Positions 1 through 13,030 of a stretch of DNA of 64,000 bases are shown in pieces (position 1 is the first letter of the stretch; every line of letters begins with the position of its first letter). The stretch is from Triops longicaudatus. Lineage: Eukaryota > Arthropoda > Branchiopoda > Notostraca > Triopsidae. Location of the stretch: the NCBI GenBank assembly GCA_022885665.1, contig JAGQDJ010000064.1:186001-250000 (forward strand). The letters run 5' to 3'. The position numbers were made by a program, and so were the translations under genes. The notes beneath the pieces were generated by a model. That model searched no databases, was not told the DNA's origin, and saw only the letters and a list, made by a program, of their open reading frames with translations.

Positions 1-1487
1 ATTTCGACACAAATATAAGAACATAAACTCGTTAATGCGTTGCGTTTGACTCAGTTTTATATCCCACATTCGAACTTCATTATAATAAATCATTATTTCA
101 TGTTTATTTTACTTTCTTATTTATAGTTAAAGCAAATACTATTTAGAGAAGGCTTACGTTCAACATTATGTTCCTACGTTGATCTTTGGCTCCACATACA
201 AACTTCAAGCACGCCACCTTCCACGAAAGCTTTAAAAAGACAACACTACAGAAAAGAAAGAGATAATGACACAGAATCTTAGCGGGGGAATTTGGGGGAA
301 AATAATATCTTATTTATACCGAAAAAATACTGAATTAATAACGTAGCTCATAACGAAATCCTATCGTATTACGAATTTTTGTTTGGCTTTGTATGAGGGA
401 ATTGTCCAATTACATGAATTTCTGATGGTGTGAACCAACAGCTTGTAGTTGACACAGTCTTCGAGTTCTTACCACAGTAGAAGGATTCTAGTTGAACAAT
501 CAGGGTGGTCCTGAAAATTTATTAAGCACTGGGTTTATGAAAGTGTCAAAAGTAAGTCGAGTTTCCTTTTACGAAAGAGTGTAACTGCGGTTAGCATTAT
601 TGGCTTCCTTTTTGTCATTGTTTCTTGCGGTTGCTTTCGGTGGCAAGCCTGGCGGTAAGTCGCTGGGCGGCTGCAAAGAGGTCGAGCTTCGAGGGGTGGA
701 GGGTTTATTTCGGGCATGAGGAATTGAAAGAGATGCCCCATATGGAGAAAATAACAGTGTATACAAGTTTTATAGCACTGCCACCGTGCTAGGTTTGTTC
801 TCTCTATACTTAGCAACAATAGGAAGGATTTAGATGGCCGGGCAAGATATTACCCAGTGAGATAGAGAGCAATCGAGAAAGATAGACATACAATTCCTTT
901 TCTTTAGTCCATATGGCACTCGAGATTGGACGGCAAACACACCGTGGTAAAGTATGTAGATGTAGTTGCTTTTCAGCTCAGAATGCATTCTGAAGCAAAG
1001 GTACAAGAAATAAATTCGGCGACCGCATTGAGGGGAACTAAAGCGGCGCTAAAGACGAAGAAAGCAGGAAAAGGGAGAAAAAGAATTGAAAGTGCAACAA
1101 TTGCGTGTTATTAGCAAGTTTTTATAGTACTTAATAACGTTGGCGTAGTCGGTTAACAGTTGTTGCACTGACTCCGTCCCAAGGATTCCCAAAAAGGCAA
1201 ATTTTATTTGAGTAAGAGAGGACTTACTGTTAATTTGCCGTTGCAAAGTCGACAAGTTACGAAAATTAAGAGCTTTGTTGTGCTGGGTGGCCTTTTCTGT
1301 ACAAAAATGGCTGCAAATCGCTACAATTCCCTAACATTACGACACAAACAACTAGATTTTGGATTTTACGCTTACAATGCCCTGGGTCGAGCAGCAATGA
1401 AATGGATGCAATAAAAAATTAACTATAATATGACTCATGACAAGGAATTTGTCGAAAGAGAAATACTCCAATTTTCAATGGGAGTGA

Positions 1488-1525
1488 AATAATTCAATAA
1501 TTCAAGAATAATTCAATCATTCAAG
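1488..1525. repeat. 19-bp tandem duplication
   Basis: Two adjacent copies of a 19-base unit (1488-1506 and 1507-1525) begin aataattcaat and end attcaag, and differ at one position. It looks like a local replication-slippage duplication. No function is evident. Confidence 0.75.
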
Positions 1526-4500
1526 TTAGAAACCTTGTAGAACACTAATTTTTAGGACACAATAATGAAGACAGCAAAGAATTCTATTTAAAGAAAAATA
1601 AATTAGTGGTCACAATACTTGTTTCCGTCAATTTTGGAAATTTTGAAGCTATTTTGGTACGCCTGCCACCCAAGTTATACAGAACATAAAAAAAGGAAGG
1701 GCAAATCAAACTATTGCAGGGTTAAAACCTTTTCCGCCTGTAAATTCAATTCCTATTATAGTTCCTCCAAAACAATGTCTCCCTTGACACAGAAAAAAAT
1801 TACACATGCATCTTTCAACCGAAAACCAAAACATAAAAGCGAATTAGACAAAGAACCTCCCAAGTAATTTCGCTTCCAGAAGGAAGGTTAAGCCTACAAT
1901 AAATATTTTTAAAGTACACGTGAGTTGGAGCATAACCAAAAAACTCAGTATTTCATACGTGTAGCTAATTTCGTCACACGTTTAAATACCTAACCACGAA
2001 AATATTTGCTACGGAAAGAAACAAAACGGAAATCTCCGCAAGGCCCATTAACTTCTATTTCTTCTATGAACGCAATTTGTCATATGTTACAGTAGCATAC
2101 ATTTCTCACACAGAGAAGTAAATAAAAGAAACACATTTAATAACATATTTAATGACTCAGAAATGCTATTTGTTTCGCTGCACACAAGAGCTTTTAATAA
2201 TATTATTTTTCCAGGTAAAATCTCTGGATCATTCAACTCTTGAGTGACCAACTATCAGTTCAAATACACTCCATTACCCCAAATGCTGATTACCACTCTT
2301 GTCTACTTCCAATTAGTTTCCTCACCATAGTTGTCACGCAAGTAAGCTAAAGATGCAATAATAAACCCTCCATCGACTTCATCTTCTACGATAATGATAT
2401 GAAGAACTGAAGTTCGCTTTTTCCCCCTCCTTCCGCCGATGCCAATCATTTGTCTCCTTAACGACATGCACTCATACACGTATATTTCTCTTCTCCTTCT
2501 TTCCCTATTGATAGTGCCGGATTCTAATCACATATTAACAGCTTTCGTGGTTCCTCGGCTCTCATTTGCTCACCCAATTCACCAAGAAACTGCCTTTTTA
2601 AGGAGCATAGGGGTGGGAAGGGAGAAAACGCGAATGATATCATGCAAAAAGCACATACGAGTTACTCAAAAGATCATCGTTCACGACAGAGAACGCAATT
2701 AGCTTTTATCCAAGGGAAAGAGGGATATCTAAAGCTATGTGACATGTCAATTGACCCAGACACGAGACGGAACGAGACACATTGGGAAATCGGTTTCCAA
2801 GGGGACATTTTAAGCATCCTTAACACATAGAGACACCAACACGCAACCTTTAATTACCTGGGAAAGATTACCCACAAGATCAACCAAAGGACTCCCCACA
2901 ACGTGAAAATTTCTTTGAAAATTCAACGTATTGGGTGTTAAAATGATAGCAGCAGCAGTGTCTTAAAGTTTTTAGAAACAATCGAAACTTGCTTCGCTGT
3001 GTCATTGTGAACATCAAACAGAACGAACGAATAACGACATTTGTTCACTTTAGTTCCTCACGGGTGCAACATGATTTGCAAAATTTTATGAAAACATCAA
3101 TCTGAGCAAAACACCAGTGCCACCTATCGAGAACGACTCGCGTTAGCATTTAAATTTACGTATTTATATTTGGCGTGATTTGAGTTTCTTATTATATTGA
3201 AAAATATTAGTATTTGCAAATTTGCAAACCAATTTTTGCTGAGAAGATAAACTAAGAAGTCTAGAAAAGCGAAAGCCTATGGTAGTTTTGTACAGAATTT
3301 TTTTTTAAAACTGTCTAGATGTGAAAGGTAAAAGCAATAATTCTGAACAAAAAAGCAAAGAAATTAAGAAGAACTATAGGTAGAAAAACAAGAGAAAAAG
3401 ATGACGAGAAGCGCAATTAAGCGAACGGCTAGATACTAGATAACAGAGAGTCGTAACAAAGAGAAGTTTGGGGGATCCAATATAACACCCAATGGGAAAC
3501 TCGCATGTAATCACAGGCTTACTGTAAGGTTTATGTTATCCAGGACGATCTGAGAAAAGTGTCTCTCCTGAATGGTGCTAGTGGCTTCGAACCAGGGCGC
3601 GGCGACTGTCACCACCAGATACGGTCCTAAAACCTTTCAGGAACGACGATACGATGAGAAGGAAGCCTAAAGCTAAAAAAATGCGAATAGGAATAACAAT
3701 CACGTTATACTTCTTTATTACTACTACGGCTTTTTTGCTTGTATTTAAAAATAATAACAGCGAAAAATAATCTGTAAAAATTGAACCGTAGAAATCACAA
3801 TGAAAAGAATAAACAAAAAGACTTGTCAGAAAATTGATTCTCGCAGACCCCAAAGCACATGATAATAGCCTTTCTTTTGAAGATTTTAAGAAACAATTCG
3901 GACGGTTGCTTGACATTTCCTCCGAAACATGGTCAAGGCAAGTCTCACAGTTTGCCGAAATTAACAATAGAGAATTACTCCGTACACTTCAACGAGCTAT
4001 TTCTAGGCAGCCGAGAAGTCAAATTCGCCTTTGCGCTCCAGACACAACATATACTAGAATACTAATGAATACTTTGAATGTTTTTTTAATAACAGCTACT
4101 GAAGAATTACTTTCTGCTGGCGTCAGCTCTATTATAACGCATTAGTTGTACTTGGTAATACTTAAAAGTAGTAAGTAATACTGAAAATGAATACGTTTTA
4201 TTACTTTCTTTTAGAAGTTAAAAAATTTATAGGAAATGGTTGGTAATTCAGGATGGAAATACTCTACCAACTTTTCCTCGTCAACTCCACCCAAAAGTAA
4301 GCATTGCCTACATTCCAGGATCATTCCTCCCACTATCCACTCTTCAAAACTGCAATTTTCCCTAACAAGACTTTCGCGTGTCTAAGGTTTCCAAAGTCGT
4401 CTCTAAAAACCGCATTGCTTCTGCTTTTCTAATTTTCTGCTTTTTCACCCTTTAGAAGGTTTTTGTTCAGTCGAATTGAGCAAGCGGGGGAGGGGTTTTA

Positions 4501-5193
4501 AATCTTATGCAGTACCGGTGAAAGGGGAAGAGTTAGGATGGGGGACATCCCCCACTACAACAATAACACATGTGACGAAGGGGTGAACCAGATTTCTGAA
4601 ATCTCTTAGCGTAGTTCCGCTCTTTTAGGTTGTGCAGTTTGTGAGCGGACCCCTTTCAACTGACCCAAGCAAGCCTCGTTTGTCTCTTCCATGAAAAGAG
4701 GGAGAGAATGGGGGAGAAGGAGCATATAAACAGTACAGTACACAAGTGACGTTTGTGTATGTAGTTTGAGAACAAGCAGATATAAAGGCGGTAAAAAGCA
4801 GCAGGTGTAAAAGCTGGAGTTGGATAGTTTCCTGTCCTAAGCCTCAAATATTCCATAAGACACCTGCCACCTTTTGATTCTATGTTCATCACCCCTTTTC
4901 TGAAGGTTTATTTCGATAATCATTAGTTGGTAAAATGGTGTCCAGATAACCGTTAAGCTTGGTTACTGGTCAAACAATACAATTCTCAAAAGGTGTGCTG
5001 TGTTAACTGAATTATTCTGTTGTTAAGCTTCAGCGAAAGCAAATTCTCTAAAGTTTTTAATTCATTAGGGTCTCTCAGAAATGCTTTTTGCATGTAATTC
5101 CTGTACGGCAACTAGAGATGGATAGATCTTAGCCTAAAGGCCGAGACACGATTGTATATAGTATATTTTCCCTTTTGGTGCTAGTGGTGGGGA

Positions 5194-5224
5194 ATTATTA
5201 TTACTATTATTATTATTATTATTT
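5194..5224. repeat. ATT microsatellite
   Basis: Uninterrupted or nearly uninterrupted ATT trinucleotides (one interruption, ttactatt) run for about 31 bases. This is a simple repeat and is likely length-polymorphic. Confidence 0.85.
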
Positions 5225-6120
5225 TAATAAAAAATTTTGTAACGAATGTACCTGGTAACGAATGTTTCACCACAAGAGGCGCAAGCCTAAGCGTGTAGTA
5301 AAACAAGAGAAAACTATTGACAGAAAAAAAGTTTTACCAACTAAATGCTCATATGCACGGAATGCGTACTTCTACCAGCGGAGAAATTTGAACTAAGGGC
5401 CTACATGAGGAACAATCTGTGACACAACATCGTGCAGACGGAATACAGTGCAGCTAAGTCTTCAACAGAGATTTCAATTACAAAAACAAAAATAGAAAAC
5501 CTTAAAACTATTCAACACATGTTAATGAAATCCACTGAAAATGTAAATAAAAGTTATATAAAAAATGGGCCATATATTTATTGTAGAAAAATTCTACGAT
5601 TTTAGGAGACTTAATTGTAAACAGGAAAATTTGCGTCAAATCTTACAAGAGAAATATCACTCAACAGTGTTAAAAATGGATACTGGAAAATGAGTGACAG
5701 TAGGATGCTTATTGTGTGCAGTAATTTTGTTCAAGTTAGCATTTCGTACTACACTGTGATTAGCATATTTATTGACTGATTGATGTGTTTGTTTCGTATT
5801 TTATTTTTGCATTTTTTGCCACTTCTCCTGTCAGTGACAACGTCTTACGTCTCCAAGTCTTTTAACACACCGATAATTGTTACAGCTCATTGAGTATGCA
5901 TAGTCCTTCACACAAAGTTGGCCAACTCTAGCTAAACCACCTCCCTTAACCCTCCTTTTCCTCCCTGCTACCAAATCTCGATGGAAAATTTTCTGCACCA
6001 ACGCGTGCACGAAACTCAAGGAAAAGCAAGTTTCTTATTCCTTATTCTTTTCTGGCAAAAACGCAAGCAACTGGGCAAAGATGAGAAGGGGAATAACGAT
6101 CTCCAAAAGCATCTCCTCCC

Positions 6121-6143
6121 TCACACGCACACATACACACACC
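6121..6143. repeat. CA-rich simple repeat
   Basis: A short imperfect (CA)n run with cg and ta interruptions. It is too short and degenerate to suggest more than a decayed microsatellite. Confidence 0.7.
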
Positions 6144-8744
6144 AGCAAAGAAGTTTCTTAAAAGCCTATTTGGCAGTCATTCTTTGGGACGCTTTTATTC
6201 CCTCATCGCTATGAACTTCTGACGTGTCAAAAAAGGCCAAAGTACTGAAAAAGAATTCTATTTCTCAAGGGGAAAACAAGTTGCCATAGTTCGCTGCCCT
6301 GTTTTTACTCTATTTTCGAGTCGTAACGAAAACACAAGTTTTATGGTAATTTAGGATGAAAGCAGGCAGACTTTCGGTAGGGGTAAAAGATGTGACGAAG
6401 GCGTCGAAGTTGAAGAAAACAAGTGTGAAGTTGTTTGTTATACGCAGCTCGATCCCTAAGGGGAATCAGAGTTCCACATATCGCTTAGTCTCTTGTGGTT
6501 TCATTTACCGTAAAATATACAAATGATCATAGCAACCGGTACACGGATATAGATTGCTGCATCGACGCTGCCACTCGTTTTTTATCAACTCTAGAGGAAA
6601 TATCGTGTTCGAGTTATAAGTCTGACCGTAGTTACATATGTATAAAGGAGGGATTAGGGTGTTGGGCCTCTTGGGGGTTACATAGAACCGGCACGAGGGA
6701 CAAAAAGGAGATCAAGAAGATGTTTGAGCTTTGCTGCGGGTTGTCGACCACAATCTTTGGAGCAGTTTGCCGGTAAGTTAATATACATCCACTCGTTTGT
6801 GCACGTGCTGGCCTGCGAAGCATGATACAATACAATTCCCTTATCGGTCACAATGTGGCAAATTCAGAGCTCTCATTTATGCGTCGAGGATAATAAGTCT
6901 CTACTTGTAGGGCCTCAACGTCGTGCAGCGAGCGTACTTTATCCCACTTTGGTTAGACCCGTATATATATATAATTAAAAGCATTTGCCGGTTAAATGTA
7001 AGTGGAACGGGGACAAAATTTCGTAAATCTTGTGCTATTTGACTTTATGCTGGCGCTTTATGTTCTTAAAATTTACGAGTATACGAGCTAAAAATTCCTT
7101 ACATTTCAAAATAAAAATAAATGATCGTCTGTCCAATCGTGATTTTTTTACCAATTTGGATCTTTATTTCTTGTATTTAAATTAACACAATGTGTTTTTC
7201 TGCCTAACGGGACTGTTCAAATTCGGTGAAAGTTCTAATATGCTTTTCCTTGGTCTTTTTCATGTTTTTGTACCATAAGTGAAATCTTAGACTAATTTTC
7301 AGTGAAAATGTAAAGCTAACTTTACATCAGATAAACCAGAATTAGTTTGTTTCTTTTCGCAAATTAATATTGACCAACTTAGTCTAAACTAACTTAATCA
7401 AAACGAACCCAATTAATGGTTTTAGTTTTAGAATAAAAAGTCATAACATATTTCGATTCACAATTTCATTTAATGACAAATGCGCTTTACGCTTTTGTTA
7501 TGGAAACTTTAAAAGTGAAATACGACATGAGACAAAAACTGTAGAGAAAATAAGGTGTTTCTTTTTTAACTTTTCATTAAATAAGTTCTTTTCGTGAAAT
7601 TTTCAAGCTCTTTCCCGTCAAACGATTTTCTTCCTGGAATAAATTGGGCGTTCATGAAGGAATAAAAAAATCATAATTTTCTCCCGACAACTTTTTGTTC
7701 TTGACAAAAAAAAGAAAAAAGAATTTCGTCCATTAATTTAATATGGCCTAAGTAATTTGGAACATATGATAGCTCATTTATTTCCTGATTATTAAATACA
7801 ATTACCTTTAAAATTACTTCAATGTAATTCACTCCCTACATAATGAATAACCTTGCTCCAATCTAACTGTCTTAAATTACTGAAAAAATGTCGGTTACAC
7901 GAAACCATCTGCTGCTGGCAATTTAAATCATTTCCTTCAATTAATCTCTTCGTGTAGGTGTGCTACACAAAATGCAACGTGTGAGGTCAAAACTCATGCG
8001 ATATTAATTTCAGAAGCTCGTAGATGAAGAAAAAAAAAGGAAAAATATCTCGTAACACAGCAGTAGGTGTGTCTTAAACCTGCTCGCTCCTTTGGAATTC
8101 TATCTGGACTTCCACCGTAAGAAACTTGTACGTTTATCAGCTGGTATCCATGACCAGTAGTCCCCTCATTAGACACGTTTTATCTCTTCCCTTGCTCCTT
8201 AATGGCGCATTTTATCTCTTCTCGTCTTCCTTCTCTACTTCGCTTTCTTTTACCTTTCGCGTCTTGTCTATCTACAAAATATGACGGTACATACTACTTC
8301 TGGCGCTTTTTCTCCCTTAGTTCTTTACCTTATGGTAAATTATTACTATCACACATGTTCGGTCTTCACTTTGTCTTCATTCACGTCGAGTCGGCGTCGA
8401 TAATTCTCGAATTCCAAATATTGAGCAAATTGGCTTTACCAATGCGTTGATTCTTGAGAAACTCACCTTACGCGACTCACCTGTCCGGTGAGTTCATACT
8501 TTTACTACGGTTTACTTGACACGAAGTCAAACTCTTATACAAGTGCTATCTTAGGGAAGCGGTAAGATTTACTTCAGTTAAAGCAATTTGGAGAATTAGC
8601 CAAAAAATAAGAGCATAAGACCAACTAAGCATTCTCAATTTTTCTTTAACAAAAAAAAGCGAAATAAGTAAAGGAAATGCATTTAATAATGCAATTTAAT
8701 TTTTAGTCTTATATTCTTATTTTTCTCCTTTTTTAATTTCTGGA

Positions 8745-8777
8745 CTTCATGAAAAAAAGGGTATTTTTTTCGTGAAG
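8745..8777. repeat. Inverted repeat, 14-bp arms
   Basis: The left arm, cttcatgaaaaaaa (8745-8758), pairs with the right arm, tttttttcgtgaag (8764-8777), with one G-T type mismatch around a 5-base loop (gggta). It can form a hairpin in DNA or RNA. Seven of the 14 pairs are A-T homopolymer, so part of the symmetry may be chance. Confidence 0.6.
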
Positions 8778-9351
8778 ATTTGTCTCCTGTGAACCCTAAT
8801 TATTTTAGTCTTATTTTTTTCAGAAACTTCTTTCTTTTTGTCTTCTCGGGAATAAAATTCCTCGGACAATGACAAAACTCGCTTTATTAAAGAAGACACT
8901 AAAGGGAAACTATTAACCATGACAAAATCTCATTTGCTCCTTCTTCACGCCGACTTATCCTCAAAATTTGGGGTCTTTTTCCTCAACGGCACGTCCTCCA
9001 TGTTACAAATTTGTAAATGTTTCCCCTTTTTCGCAAGACGAGTAAAAGAGGAGGACAGAAAGGAGCAGAAAGGAAGCCAGGTTTTAAAACGTTTAGTCCA
9101 TTAATATCAAAGCTATAAACTTAATTTAGCGTTGGCGGCAAACTTACATGAAACTGCTGTAGCAGAATTCCCACACTTAGTTCTCCGCAAGAACTTAAGT
9201 CCTTAATGATCGCGGAAAAGCCTTTTTGTACTTTTTTGAGGGGTCAAGTGTGGAAAATCTTTTCGAAAGATTTGTAATTAACTAATTAAAAGTTGAAGGG
9301 TGTGTAGTCTTGAAACTTGTGCAAATCGTAACGCCGAAATTTAGTTGAAGT

Positions 9352-9369
9352 GCAATCATTTATGATTGC
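9352..9369. repeat. Perfect 8-bp palindromic arms with homeodomain-like cores
   Basis: The arms gcaatcat (9352-9359) and atgattgc (9362-9369) are perfect reverse complements separated by tt. Each arm carries ATCA/TGAT and CAAT cores of the sort bound by homeodomain and TALE-class factors. A paired binding site is a reasonable guess from the motif, but nothing in the sequence proves binding. Confidence 0.45.
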
Positions 9370-10177
9370 GGTTTCCGTAACTGTCGAACGTTTTAAATTA
9401 AAAAAGTGCAACTTAAAGAACAAAATTCAAACAGCAGCATAAAATGTTTGAACCCAAAAATCTGAAGCACTAAATCACAATTATTAATGAGGCAAAAGCA
9501 AAAGGAAAAAATATCCAGGGCATGCATTCAAGGTTCACACAAAAACACGACTTAATTTATATAACGGCTTATAATTAATTTCCCTGTTATTAACGTATTT
9601 TAATTATTATATACTGCGAGGACTATATATCTTTTATTTTCAGTCTTTTACCTCCCATGTACTATAATCATACTCTAACAAATGAATGAAGTTAAAGAGC
9701 CACCTTTATCTTCATTTTTGGTAACAGACATCTTTTACTTTTTTAACCACCCGCTTCAATTCGCTGTCAACCGTAACTCAAGAGAGCATACTCCCCCGTT
9801 TTGAAAACCTCTTAAAACCGTTTCAGTTCGTTTAAGCTTGAGTGCCCCTAACCCAAGCTTTGGTCCGCTTTTCCTTAAACGTCCTTAATCAGCTAAATTG
9901 AAGTGTACATTGCATAAAACGGATGTAAAACATTCATAGCTTCACCTGCTAACCGGCAAAAGCATTTAAGGACGCGGAAGACGCCATTTTATGCCAAATT
10001 GGACGTTTTTCTTTTTACCTGTCCCTGCTTTGCGTCCCATTGCACGGACGATTAAAAGCAGGATGCACACGCACTCCAACTTCCGTTTCCAAACTCACAT
10101 GCACATGCATCAGACACTTGAAACATCCTTTCTCCCTTATCCACCCCCTTTCAGTCACCCAACAACCTACACTCAGT

Positions 10178-10187
10178 TATATAAAAG
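10178..10187 (+). promoter_or_regulatory. TATA-box candidate (TATATAAAAG)
   Basis: A canonical TATATAAAAG occurs in a pyrimidine-rich context. A start site would be expected about 30 bases downstream, near 10,208-10,215. No initiator or open frame follows convincingly, but the only hydrophobic exon-like frame in this flank starts about 260 bases downstream. AT-rich DNA yields TATA boxes by chance, so confidence is low. Confidence 0.25.
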
Positions 10188-10450
10188 GATCCCTCCGTTT
10201 TACACACTTGGGAGGATTTGAGACAGGTAGAAAGACCAGGTAAAAACAAGCGAGTTTGAACGGATTTTTAGCCCTGATCATTAGCGAGCAAGACATGCTC
10301 TCTCCCAGCCCACTTTTGCACCCTGCCAAAAGGGCCCACAAGAGAACCATAGTCTGGCTGAGTTGGAAAACCGACTGTAACCAAAAACGATGGGCAGACT
10401 AATAGGGAGGTAAAAGAGGAGCACCGAGAGCGGCATGAGGATTTAGACAG

Positions 10451-10604
10451 TCACCGGAAGTTCTCATCCTCTTGGCGGGCTCAGCTTGTAATGCGGTACC
10501 AGAGGCTTTTTTTCAGTGTCTACCTGTGATCTGGCCAAGTTTTCTGGCGGTAGTTGGCCTTTTTCTCATAATCATTTTGACTAACAAACATCACATCTCG
10601 CAAG
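10451..10604 (+). CDS. Possible exon encoding a transmembrane segment (unrecognised)
   Basis: The stretch is bounded by a plausible acceptor (gacag before 10451) and donor (caag/gtaggg at 10604/10605). It is open in the frame starting at 10451 for 51 codons plus one base. The conceptual peptide contains a strongly hydrophobic run, about 18 residues rich in F, L, V and I, followed by Asn-Lys-His-His, as in a membrane helix with a polar flank. An in-frame stop lies just upstream, so it would have to be an internal exon or be spliced. No family was recognised and no partner exons were found. It may equally be noncoding. Confidence 0.18.
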
Positions 10605-13006
10605 GTAGGGGGTTAGGGGGGATGGCGTCTTGTGTTCATTTAACTTTAACAAGTGTTCGAAAGTGTCTCTGGCTGGGTTGTTGGAGACCATTAATGACCC
10701 GGACCCTTGTTTCTCTAATTGGTGTATGCAAAATTGATTGGGGCCAAGCTTCACGCGAGATCGTGATTTCCTTCTGTATTGAGCAACTTTGTATGCAGTT
10801 GTGGGGATGCTCAAATTATCTTTTTGTTGCACTGCTTTGAAACTAGAGGAGTCCAAAAAGAGAAGTTTGTAATTGAAAATTAGGTCATAAATTATACAAT
10901 TGTTGGTAGACAATTATTGTGAAATTGGAAAAGATTGTTACTAGAGTAATTGCACCATGGAATGCGATAGGTATTGAATTAAAGGGGGAAATGTATGAAC
11001 GAGCTTTGTTCATTTTACTCAGCTGTTTAATGGTATTATAAGTGAATTCCGTATCAAATACTGCTGGAATTCCTGAACGAATGTATTGTTTTGTAGGATT
11101 TCCAATATAATAATACAATTAGAGAAAAACTTTTTGCACATGGAAAGTATAGACTATTTAGGCTTCCAGTTGGATTAGGAATTATTAATGCAGGATTTCC
11201 AAAATGCAGGAAAAATACAAGGTAGTTGCAATATTTTAAAGAAATCATAAGTTAGTAGAAACATACTGTGTTGACGACAATAAGCCCTGCGTGATTCCTG
11301 CGTACACTTGTCATATTTGAAGTCTGTTTTGACATAGGATTACATAAACAAAAAATTGTCTTATTGTAAGCAATAAAACATCCCAAACAACGCTTTACGA
11401 CATTTATCGCGAGAGTTTCTGAATGTTCAAACTCTATGTTGGGGGAAATTTTGGCTTAAGGGAAAACATGGTCTTAATTGCGTTGCACGAAAGTATAGCT
11501 GCAACAATCTAGTCGTGATACGTAATTCCTTAAAAAGGGAGGTGACTTCCCATTAAACTCAAAAGAGAGCGATAATAGATGCTTACAGCTCTGTTTCTAC
11601 AAACTCCTAAAACTCTAAACATAAACATTGTATAAGGCTTTCAAAACCTTTTACTATCTTCAACTTTCCCATGCAAAGGCTCTATTTTTCTTTTCACTGA
11701 GCTTTAAAGCTTTTTAAACTGTTCTTTAAATGTTTTGTACACCTACTTTAGCTCCAGGCATTTACACGCTTATACGACTTTGGCCGCCATGTTTATTTTT
11801 ATTTGGACATCTTACGTGCTACGTCGTTACATTCTTTACTACCAAAGGCGACGTTTCCCTTTGCACTCTTTGGAATTTCCGTTTTTCCCAATGCTTTGAA
11901 GTTGTTACGACTTTCGGTGACAAACTTCTTTTTTTTTCAAATATCAATGTGAAAGTACTAATCTGAAAACAAAAGTTGTCTATATAGAATAATGAGAAAA
12001 CTAAAAAGACTTTTAACGATCTTTTGTTTTGGCGTTTAACAACTTTGTTCAACGTCTAATTCCCCGAAAAGAAAAATGACTTACCAAACGAGATCACTTA
12101 TGTCTGATGGAGGTAACAGTCAAATTACTGGTATTTTTATTCTAAAGTTAATTGGCGCGACCCATTGCTTCATAAAGCATATGCATCTTTTTGTTCCAAC
12201 AAAATTTTCTTGTTCTCGTAATAAGCGACAATGTAACAGGGCAAGCTTAAAAATAATCCTCCTTTAGGAAGAGTGGCAAAAAGACAACATGAGAAGTTGA
12301 AGGCGTGTGAAAAAGCTTCCCTGGGTCTTCCAGAAGACAGCTAAGACGGTTCCCAAAATCCTTCGCTATAATAGTTACCTGCTGGTACCCAAATGGAGGT
12401 CGTGAGATAGGTTAACTCAAGTTAAAAGCTTCTGAAGTTTTCCACCTCGGCGATGAAACCAACACTTGCTCCTCGGTACTATTGTTTTCTCTCGCCCTTT
12501 GTTGGGATGGAGTTTCCCAACGCTTGTGATCCTGTACGTCACCGTTTTCGATTCTTTATTTTTAATAATTTCTCACAGATCTCTACTGATACGGACAGGA
12601 CACTAGAACAAAAGTAGTGTGTAGTAATAGAAATAGATAAGCTAATATCTAATTTTTTGTCTTTAATTATCTCAGACGAGAACAGCGATTACTATTGAGT
12701 TTTCTCGAGAGTATTTTTTATTTTACTCCTTTACTTTATGGCTATGTACATGATATGTGTTAGGAGATATATCGTCAACCAAACGAAAACAATGTGCAAT
12801 TATTTTGTTAAAGATAGGCAATTTACCCCGGTTCAAGAGGTCATCAACCTAACGAGATGTTATATCTTGCTTTTGGTCAGCAGTTTGTTCCAATAACAAC
12901 TTTTACTGTAATTCAAAATAATGTACTGTGCAAGTGACCTCTATGGGCGGGTTGGCACGGTAAACTACTGCAGTTCAAGACGTTCTTACTTAAATATCTT
13001 CGGTTG

Positions 13007-13030
13007 TACTATTTACGTGTGTAAATAGTA
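13007..13030. repeat. Perfect inverted repeat, 10-bp arms
   Basis: The arms tactatttac (13007-13016) and gtaaatagta (13021-13030) are exact reverse complements around gtgt. Each arm contains a TATTTAC/GTAAATA core, which resembles a forkhead recognition core, so this may be a palindromic protein site rather than an RNA structure. Confidence 0.6.

Larger units (their letters stand above)
1..10170. other. Gene-free 5' flank, left part
   Basis: No open frame in this stretch shows a recognisable protein family, and open frames are short and often overlap on both strands, as expected of AT-rich noncoding DNA. The contents that can be named are a 19-bp tandem duplication (1488-1525), an ATT microsatellite (about 5194-5224), a CA-rich run (6121-6143), a hairpin (8745-8777) and a palindromic ATCATTTATGAT element (9352-9369). 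One 103-codon frame at 3834-4145 has a more protein-like composition and is treated as a finding. The stretch lies upstream of the BARHL gene and may contain part of its regulatory DNA. That role is inferred from position only. Confidence 0.6.

Noticed and set aside
3570..3600. tRNA-like B box (ttcgaacc) on the minus strand
   Set aside because: The flanking bases do not form the T-arm stem and no A box or acceptor stem is present at the correct spacing.
6686..6700. Ggcacgagg resembling a cDNA-library adaptor, also at 58,799
   Set aside because: The second copy is part of a hAT-like element and the first has no adjoining adaptor or EcoRI sequence, so both are coincidence rather than vector contamination.
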